Assembly: GCA_011503125.2 (NCBI GenBank) | Contig: WWBZ02000016.1 | Location: 5,146,001-5,210,000, forward strand | DNA length: 64,000 nt | Reading direction: 5' to 3' | DNA from: Botryosphaeria dothidea | Lineage: Eukaryota > Ascomycota > Dothideomycetes > Botryosphaeriales > Botryosphaeriaceae | Shown here: one piece after another, positions 56,740 through 64,000 of the stretch | Position numbering within the stretch: position 1 is the first letter of the stretch | How the letters are laid out: every line of letters begins with the position of its first letter | Notes under the pieces: model-generated | Databases searched by the model: none | Seen by the model: the letters and a program-made list of their open reading frames with translations, nothing else | What the model was told of the DNA's origin: nothing | Program-made: the position numbers and the translations under genes

Positions 56740-58994
56740 ATGCCAAGCTCATCTGCCGTCATGGAATTCCAGCATCAGCCGCTACAAGATTCCACAACTC
56801 AAATTCGTCTTCCCCGCTTTCGATTGCTTGAAGGTAACACCAGCGACCTCAAGGTAAACATTTCTCCATGGTCCCTAGAAGAAGCTCCTGAATACGTGGC
56901 GATCTCATATACATGGGGCGATCCCGCGGAATCGCGCACTATTTTGACCAACGACCACCACTGCAAAGTTCGAGAGAACTGCTAGCAAGCTCTGATTCAA
57001 TGCAGGAAGCGACAAATTCGAACGCACATCTGGATTGACTCCATATGCATTGATCAGCAGAATATCAAAGAGAAGAGCCCTCAAGTGGCTATGAAGGCAT
57101 CCATATACGCATAGGCCATTTGCGTTTTAATTCTTTTCAGGGGTCTCACAACAAGAAAAGCAGCGTACTGGACCGCGATTATTTGATCGAGGTAGCTGTT
57201 GTGGTCACAAATCAGTTATCGGAGCAGAGGAACAATATCTCGTCCTCTTTGACAAAGAAACAGACTAGGAAAAGTCGCCAGGACGTCATTTCATGGGGGT
57301 TCAAGTACTTCGCAGACCGACAATCTGTCCTCTACAAATCACTGAACCGAGTTAGCACTGCGGCGTACTGGAATCGTCTTTGGATCTTACAAGAAATTAG
57401 TCATGGCGAGGCAGGCTTGTCTCATGTACCACGGAGACGCTGTGGATCTCGAAGTTGTGGACATCCTGTGCTGGAAAATTGGTTGAATTGATAATGAGTT
57501 GTGTTGATGGCATGTCCCATAAGAGGGATATGAGAGGGTGCCTACTATATAGACTATTTGACGCTAAACCCAATGTGGAGCATTCTGAGACGATATTTCC
57601 AACATCCTGGCACGAGTCAACGACCATCTTAGAAAGGAATCTCGTCACGGAGAGGAGATGGATGGAAACCGAAAGTACAGAAAATTGGATGGCGCTCTCG
57701 TGCGGTTTCAATCCGCGCTCTTCTTCGACGTTAGGGACCTCATCTACGGCACCATGGCATTCATTGATTGGCAAAACAAACCACCACTCAGGGTTGATTA
57801 CTCAATGTCGAAATCAGAGCTTGCATTGCGCTTTTTGGATTATTGGGGTGGACAGCCTGCCGTTATGTGGTTCGTACAGGTACTGGTCGAGACACTTGAG
57901 ATAAGCGTCAATGATCTTGACCAGTTGGACTTGTCAGCACTTACCGACGACACGAAACGCCTTTTTAGTACTCAGTATGATGTGAACGTGCCGGAAGGAA
58001 TTTAGCTTGCATCAGATGTTTTGAAAGATTCCAGCATACAGATGAGGGAATCCGAACGGCTGGAAACCATAATCAACCCTGAGTTAATGGGACGAAGAAA
58101 TAACCCAGTGGTTGGAGAAGGTCAAGATTCCAGGATTCATCTGTATGAGGACGTTGGCACTCAGAATTGCGAGTGCTGCAACCATGTTGGATTCATCTCT
58201 GAACCTCGTGATGTAACGGACCATCACGTACAGCCTGGGGACATTCTCTTCTCTGAGCTGAATGGCCCTCAAGTTCACGTCCCAGCTATGGGTATGGTTC
58301 TCAAAGTTTAACCAAAAAGCGAGTATGCGGTCGTGGATCTGGACGGTTTGCTAAACCCTTCCAACTTCTACTCTAGATGCTTCTGTGCAGGTCACATAAC
58401 TGAGCAAGGACAGCACCCAAACTCCTTCACTACGCTCACTGCATTCGACCTCTTTTTGTTACTCTGTCGGACACACGACATTCTCATTTTGGCAAATGCG
58501 TGCCACAATAAAAGCGGCCAAAATTTGCACAAGATACTTGGCCACATTGGACCCCAGCACGAAATTGACGGTGCCGGAGTCATTGTCGTCAGTCGATCAC
58601 CTGACAGCGTGCAGCATTGATGGGATTTCCGAATTCATGTTCTACAATCTCCGAGATGTGCTATGGGACCGCGAGCCAAAAACACTCTACTATTTGGAAG
58701 ACTGGGACAAGGCTACTCACTTTAAAATAGCTGACGATTTTTACTCATCAATCGTTGCTCAGGCAATCTACGTCGGAGTATCATCATTACTGGCGTACGA
58801 GTCACAACCGTCCTGATTCAAATAGTCCGGGTCTACGGTGGCTTCAGGTTTTGCGGGTATTCGCGTGCCAATTCAGAGCTCAGGATATATCGTTCTTCAT
58901 CCTGAAGCTTCGCGGTCCTTCGAATCATGAAATATTCGCCCTCCAGGGAGGCCACATCAAAGGCCATTCATATCCAAGCGTCAATGCCGGCTGA
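56740..58994 (+). pseudogene. HET-domain protein remnant
   Basis: The first frame opens MPSSSAVMEFQHQPL and carries the HET-domain start YVAISYTWGDP. A TAG at 56983-56985 interrupts it. The same frame continues with THIWIDSICIDQQNIKEKSP, the second HET motif, to TAG at 57112-57114. The third block, YWNRLWILQEI, appears in another frame near 57366. Later frames (57658-58005, 58021-58311, 58333-58620) hold family-like C-terminal sequence (VRDLIYGTMAFIDW, QPGDILFSELNGPQ) separated by stops. At least four interruptions rule out one protein. HET proteins trigger incompatibility cell death in fungi; this copy is dead. Confidence 0.7.
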
Positions 58995-59195
58995 CAATGA
59001 GACAAAAGCTTACTTTATCCTTAGTTAGCAGAGCATCAACCACGCCTACTTTTTCCTCTTCACTTTGAGTAAACCAGGGGTGTCAAAATATGATCCCATG
59101 GAAGTTGCAGCCACGTCAACTTCTTCGCCGTCTTGCTAAACCCTCACTCCAACGTGGAACGCGTCTAAACGCAACCCACACACGACGTGGCCATC

Positions 59196-59882
59196 ATGTC
59201 CGAGCCGCCTCCCGACCATATAATCCGCCTCCTGGGATCAGGCAACGCTGGAGAAGTCTTCGAAGCAGTCATCGATGGTTCCAAATGCGCCCTCAAGCTG
59301 GTCAGCATTCCCTCACCTTCACCTCACGACCGCTGGACCGCAACTCACTCATCGCCACAGTTCACCAGCGAAGCCAAATTCAACGCCGAGCTCGCAGCAT
59401 ACCGAACCATGGCGCGCATCGACGGCCTCCGCGGCCGCGTCTGCTCCCTCCACAGCACCTGCACCAACGTCCACCAGCTCCTGCGAGGCGCCGACCCGGC
59501 GCTCTCCCAGCACAAGACGTACGACTACCACCGGCGGGGCCTGTGTCTCACTCTGCTCGACGGCGCGACGCTCGACGACGGCGACGGCAGCGGCAGCGGC
59601 GCCGTGGCCACGCTCTCGCAGCAGGAAAAGCGCGACGTCAGCGCGCAGCTGGCGGAGACGGTCCGCCTGCTGCACGAGGCGGGCGTCACGCACGGCTCGG
59701 TCCACCCGCGCAACGTCATGCTTGTCCGGAGCGGCGGCGGGCGTCTGGCGGCCGTGCTGGTCGACTTCAATCGTGCGCGGCTGCGGGAGGGCCGGTCGGC
59801 GGAGAGCTTTGAGGGCCACAAGGCGCACGACCTCAGCGAGGTTCTCTGGCTGAGGAACAATCGACTTGCCTGGACTATCTGA
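59196..59882 (+). CDS. Kinase-fold protein with degenerate catalytic motifs (likely pseudokinase)
   Basis: An intronless gene of 228 residues. The Gly loop LGSGNAGEVFEA and the ATP lysine in CALKLV look like a protein kinase. The catalytic loop reads THGSVHPRNVML, so HRD is replaced by HGS and the aspartate is gone while the Asn remains. The DFG site reads VDFNRAR. The C-lobe after this is almost absent (total length about 60-70 residues short). Insertions rich in Asp/Gly/Ser (DDGDGSGSGA) lie between the lobes. Small fungal kinase-like proteins of this kind are often lineage-expanded; catalysis is unlikely. The start at 59196 (MSEPPPDH) is the first ATG. Confidence 0.7.
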   Translation: MSEPPPDHIIRLLGSGNAGEVFEAVIDGSKCALKLVSIPSPSPHDRWTATHSSPQFTSEAKFNAELAAYRTMARIDGLRGRVCSLHSTCTNVHQLLRGADPALSQHKTYDYHRRGLCLTLLDGATLDDGDGSGSGAVATLSQQEKRDVSAQLAETVRLLHEAGVTHGSVHPRNVMLVRSGGGRLAAVLVDFNRARLREGRSAESFEGHKAHDLSEVLWLRNNRLAWTI

Positions 59883-60970
59883 AGCGGGATCTGCGGACGG
59901 AGGTGGGATCGGAAGGACGAGTATATCGGGAACGGAGAGCGTGAAAGCGGAAGAAAGAACCGAGACATGGAGGTACTACTCAACAGACAATGGATTGAGA
60001 CAGTGGCATGAGGTGCTACTCTTGCTGGTTTCGCAGATCAATGACGCCTGACCAACATGGAGAAGGGTTTCTGTGGTGATAGAGAGGCGCTGAGGATCAG
60101 GCAGAGGTGGTGATTGCTGGAATCCTGCGGATGTTGGGTTTCGCTCGGAAGCCAGCCCCGCCATGCCGTCAAATCTGTACGACATGCCCGTTTGTCTTTG
60201 TCATACATGCGCATTCCTTCTACTCCAAAAAAAAAAAAAAAAGAAAGAAAGAAATCCTCGCGGGACACCCCATGACCAAATTTCCTCGGCCGAGTCGTGG
60301 AAGGATGAGTGTTTAGCGGCAGGCGCTACGAAAAGTGACCGTCTCCGAGAATGTTCCAGGCCTGTGATTAATCGCCCATGATCCGCATCGCCTCTGTTTG
60401 AAAAATGATGGACAGATGATCATTCATGCAACACGGTACTCGGAACATGTATCCAGGCCAATGCAATCCACCATCGACGGAACACAAGTGGCAAGATGAG
60501 TGTCGGTATGGGATAGGTCGTTTTACGCGAAAGACGCTCTTATAATGGGGACTCGGAGCATATGTCCGGAGGTGGCTGTAACCCGTTTGCCTGAACAATT
60601 GGGTCCCGAGGAATGCGTCAGGTCTCTGTGCATCAGCCTTTACCGTTACTGGAACGGACCGCGTAGATATCACGTCACTTGAGCCTCATGGTTGGAGTGT
60701 GGCTGAGACTTAGTGACAAGGTGGTCCGTCAGCGTGTCACTGATGGCGGGCTGATACATGAAATAGGTTGTCAAATGCTTTTGATGGGAAAAGGCAACAA
60801 GCAGAACAAATAAGTTTGTTCGTCCTAAATTTTACTCATACAAGAAGTGAAGGAAAAAAAAAAAAAAAAAGGAAGCTGAAGAATGGAAACGTGACCACCA
60901 AAACCGTTGGTTTTCAGCTCAGCTGAGAGAGAGAATTTTGTTGCTTTTTGATTGTTTTCGTGATAGTCGT
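59883..60970. other. Convergent intergenic region with poly-A tracts
   Basis: About 1.1 kb. A-runs of about 14 and 17 bases lie near 60229 and 60854. No gene recognised. Confidence 0.5.
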
Positions 60971-61856
60971 TTATTTCAGCTCGGCCACGTTGGCGGCGAA
61001 CTCGCCTAGAACGTTGCCAGCGGCCTGGTAGCGGCAGGTGGCGAGGGTGCCCTGGGAGCCGCAGTCGGCGGTGCCGCAGCCAACCTTGCCGGTGCCCTTC
61101 CAGACAACCTGGGTGAAGTGCATGACGCTCATGGGGACGTCGTCCTTGCCCCAGTATGAGCCGAAGTCTTTGATCTCGTCGTACCACATCTGCACGGTCT
61201 GCTCGTTGGTCAGGCCAGTGCCCATGGCGAGGTTCTCGCCGTAGTCGCCACTGCGTTGTGAGTTAGTGAGACTGGAACAACAGATGACAAATGTTGATGA
61301 AAGATTAAACTTACCCCTGAGAGTGCTCGAAAGCGCACTTGGCCGAGTGCTCCTGGGCACCCTGGGCAAGAGCGTCATCCCACTCCAAGTTGCCGGTGTC
61401 CTTGTGCTTGGCACGGTAGGTGTTGTGCAGATCAGCCCAAGCGTTGGTGCCAGACGAGGTGGAAGTGCCAGTGTTGGAGCTGGTGCCGGTGTTAGAGCTG
61501 GTGCCAGAAGAGCTGCCTGAAGAGCCGGAGCCCGAGCCCGAGCCCGAGGAGGTCTCGGTGACGCCCGAGTCGGAAGAGCCGCTCGAACTGCTGCCGGAAC
61601 AGAAATCCGGGAAGTAACCACACACCCAAGCGGGCATGGTGGACGTAGTCTGGCTCTGGGCCTCACTATTTTCGGACGATTAGGATGTGAACCGTTGACA
61701 CTGACATGTAGCCGGTTGATATCTTGTCGGGACTGCCAAGCAGACCCGACAGCACCCTGAGCCATATCAATGAGAGAACAGGACTTACCGCTTGGCGATG
61801 GGAGACGCCACGGCCAGCGTAGCCAGGAGGGGCAGAATGACGGCGGAAGAACGCAT
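60971..61856 (-). CDS. Secreted CAP/SCP (PR-1-like) protein
   Basis: Three exons (61856-61789, 61665-61315, 61250-60971) encode 232 residues. A signal peptide (MRSSAVILPLLATLAVASP) is followed by a Lys-Arg site (IAKRE) fit for Kex2 cleavage. A Cys-containing head (AWVCGYFPDFC) and a Ser/Gly/Thr-rich linker of about 50 residues come next. The CAP domain has LHNTYRAKH, EHSAKCAFEHS, GENLAMG, the HFTQVVWKGTGKVGCG signature and a closing TCRYQAAGNVLGEF. Fungal CAP proteins bind sterols or lipids outside the cell, and some are linked to stress or virulence. The first intron (123 nt) is long for this window. Confidence 0.87.
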
Positions 61857-63086
61857 GATGTCGGGCTTTCGTTGTTGGAAGAGAGAGAGAGAGAGTGATG
61901 GAGCTTGACGCAGGGCGTTACGGTCGTGGTGTCGGGAAAGAATGGATGCCTGGAAAGGGCTGAAAGCAGAAAGGAATGACTGAAAGGACGAAGCTCAACA
62001 GATCCAGCGTCGATGCAGCAGTGAAGAAGCAGCCTCGGCGGCTACTTAAAGACGTTCAAGAACCCTATCCGCCTTCCCGGGGAGGCTGTTTCAAAGTGGC
62101 GCCGACAGGGCAGATGGGCCAATCACGGCAGATCTACTCGCGACGTTGGCTGAAGCTACTTTAATGAAACCGTCATAGCCGTGGTACAAACGGCGCCTCG
62201 GCTGACTGCCGCCTCCACTTGCAGCCGTCGAGCTGAAGATGCAGGAGCAGCCACAGGTGCGTGCAGGCGGACGGGCGCCCGCGCGGCACGAATTCCTGCG
62301 AGGCCGCCGCGTCGCCAAGAATGGACAACAGCAAAACATGACACGATCCAAATTTCTCGAGCTGCAGACACGCTGCCCCTGCGTTAGCTGACCAACAGAC
62401 CGCTGGCTCTCGACTCGCACCTCCGTAGGGCGCCGGGATGTGCCGGCGGGGTGGTGACGGAGGCAGCGTCAAGTGGAGAGCCTGGGCGGGAGATTACCGC
62501 TGTCCCGTGTACACAATCTCGTTAGAGTGGCGGACTTGGCACCGAAGGGATTTTTGCGTAAAACAACAGAACCTGACCAACCGCCGCGCAGGGAAACAGG
62601 CGGCGGGCGGCGTGATTGCCGTAAATAAGCTCGGTGATTGGCACCTGTGGGCCTGACGCCCCTATACCCTGCCGCCAAGGCCTCCAGTTTGATAAGCTTA
62701 TACGGGACCTGATTGTTGCCGTGCGGTTCCACATGGCCTGCTGGTGCGACGGCGGGTTTCGCTTTCCACGTCTGCTGCGTTCTGGAACAGGACATGGCGG
62801 GGAAGGGTGGCCGAGCGCTGCCCGAAACCAGTCCTGTAATTAGTGCATCCGCAGGAAACACCCCAAACCCCTTTGGTGTGCGTCGCCCGGCATCCTGCGA
62901 ATAAGCTTATGTCGTGCATCCGACGTCAAAGAAATTACAACAACGTGGCGGAAGCGGGGTACGGTCGTGCAAATGACATTTATGCTTGCGCTTCAATAAA
63001 GCCACCGAGGTTGTTTCTATTACCCTATACCGACGGCTCAAAAAACATTACAGGCTACGACTGTGTCTCTCTTTCCTGTTGTTTGC
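61857..63086. other. Intergenic region, no gene seen
   Basis: About 1.2 kb between the CAP gene start and the tyrosinase 3' end. It holds the CAP promoter (a GA-rich tract near 61877-61892). No other gene seen. Confidence 0.5.
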
Positions 63087-64000
63087 TTACTCGTACACGT
63101 AGCAGAAAGGGCCGCTGGTGGTGCTGAGGAGGTCGCCGAGCTTGGGGCTGCCTGGAGCGGCGAAGTCCAGAGTGATGACATCCTCAATCGTGCCATTCCG
63201 ATGCGGCTCGTACTCATCATTCAAGCTGTACGGCCCAGCAACGGCACTCGCGCCGGCGGCACGCGTCGCCGGGTCGAGCATCTGCCACTGCCACCACACC
63301 CGATCGATGTTCGAATGATGGAACCAGAACCTGACCCACATTAGCAAGGATCGTTCACCACAAGCTGAGGCAGTATTTTACGCACGCTGGGTCTCCGGGA
63401 GACACGAAGAGGTCTCTTGCAGGATCTCCGCCTACATTGCTATGTCAGTTTCTTTGTCTACTCGCTTAGTAAAGTTTCGGCGGCTCAGGCCTCGTCTGGT
63501 ACAAGCCCGATATTACCAAGGACTGCTCTCAGCCGCCTTCTGACATCCCAGAACCTACCGAAAGAGAAATGGCCACCACCCTTGAACGAGCATGTTAGCG
63601 TTCCTGTTTCTCCGGTATGAGAGGAGGGCTTCACTTACATGTACACCCTGCTCGGCCGAGTTCGGCCAGCCCTGCATCGTGAACTCGAAGTCATAAACAT
63701 CCTGGGGCTTCGTGAGCAGGTTCAGAACGCTGGTCTCATTGGCGAAGCGCTGGTTCGATTCGTCCGTCAAGCTACGCTTCAGGCAGCGCGGGTTGTGCTC
63801 AAATGGGTACGACGAGTTATCGCTCTTGCCGTTCAGCAGACTCAGGCCAGCCGGACCCAGATTGACAGTCATGTTCACGAACGGTCCAGATGTCACACAG
63901 CCGCCGCCAGTCCCGGGGGGAAGGTAGGTGGACGCATCCGTGCCGCCATTAATGATGATCCGATCGGTGGACGAGTAGTTCAGGGGTGCGCCATCGCCCG
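63087..64000 (-). CDS. Tyrosinase, 3' part (gene continues past the right edge)
   Basis: Four exons are visible: from the edge to 63639, 63580-63559 (22 nt), 63431-63386 (46 nt) and 63330-63087. Together they give the CuB half of a tyrosinase: the first CuB His in GVH, the second in GGGHF supplied by the 22-nt exon, then DPAFWFHHSNIDRVWWQWQ with the third His. Upstream sequence (TSGPFVNMTVNLGPAG, sequons) fits the central domain between CuA and CuB. The protein ends at CYVYE soon after the copper domain, so there is no long C-terminal extension. It oxidises phenols to quinones, as in melanin formation; secretion is likely from the sequons, but the N-terminus lies outside the window. Confidence 0.83.

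Overview
The window looks like nuclear DNA of a filamentous ascomycete (Pezizomycotina). Protein genes on both strands are split by short introns, mostly 45-80 nt, with GT..AG ends and CTNAY-like branch sites. The gene families are typical of such fungi: HET, DUF7025-type AAA+, DUF7708-like, GMC oxidoreductases, PDR ABC transporter, tyrosinase. A Dothideomycete-like origin is only a guess. I recognised no tRNA, rRNA, CRISPR or autonomous transposon.

Layout. 0-7 kb: a secreted SBP56/methanethiol-oxidase-like protein, a class III aminotransferase, a zinc-type MDR dehydrogenase with one frameshift, and a small ABM-domain monooxygenase. 7-14 kb: a broken C2H2 transcription factor, then a head-to-head pair made of a DUF7708-like/degenerate STAND protein and a DUF7025-like AAA+ ATPase. 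15-30 kb: a GMC oxidoreductase with a 200-residue insertion and a 12-nt exon, a 9-exon P450 divergent from an amino-acid permease, an aspzincin-like protease, an unknown protein meeting a truncated GMC pseudogene tail to tail, and an aldo/keto reductase. 30-43 kb: a repeat-rich GPI-type wall protein, two decaying copies of a membrane-protein gene (the second runs into a CHAT-domain fragment), a GH1 beta-glucosidase and two small secreted Cys-rich proteins. 43-48 kb: a PDR-type ABC transporter with at least seven disabling lesions. 49-57 kb: three co-oriented oxidative enzymes (P450, FMN-dependent hydroxyacid dehydrogenase, FAD monooxygenase). 57-64 kb: a HET pseudogene, a kinase-like protein lacking catalytic motifs, a CAP/PR-1 protein, and the 3' part of a tyrosinase.

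Two themes stand out. One is redox enzymes, secreted enzymes and transporters, as in accessory metabolic regions. The other is proteins related to fungal self-recognition or programmed cell death (HET, CHAT, STAND-like, AAA+), several of them broken. Intact genes alternate with genes carrying in-frame stops and small indels. Some indels lie in homopolymers and could be sequence errors; the stop codons, truncations and the 8-nt insertion are harder to explain that way.

Exon borders were read by eye from splice signals, reading phase and family expectation. No search, alignment or RNA data were available.
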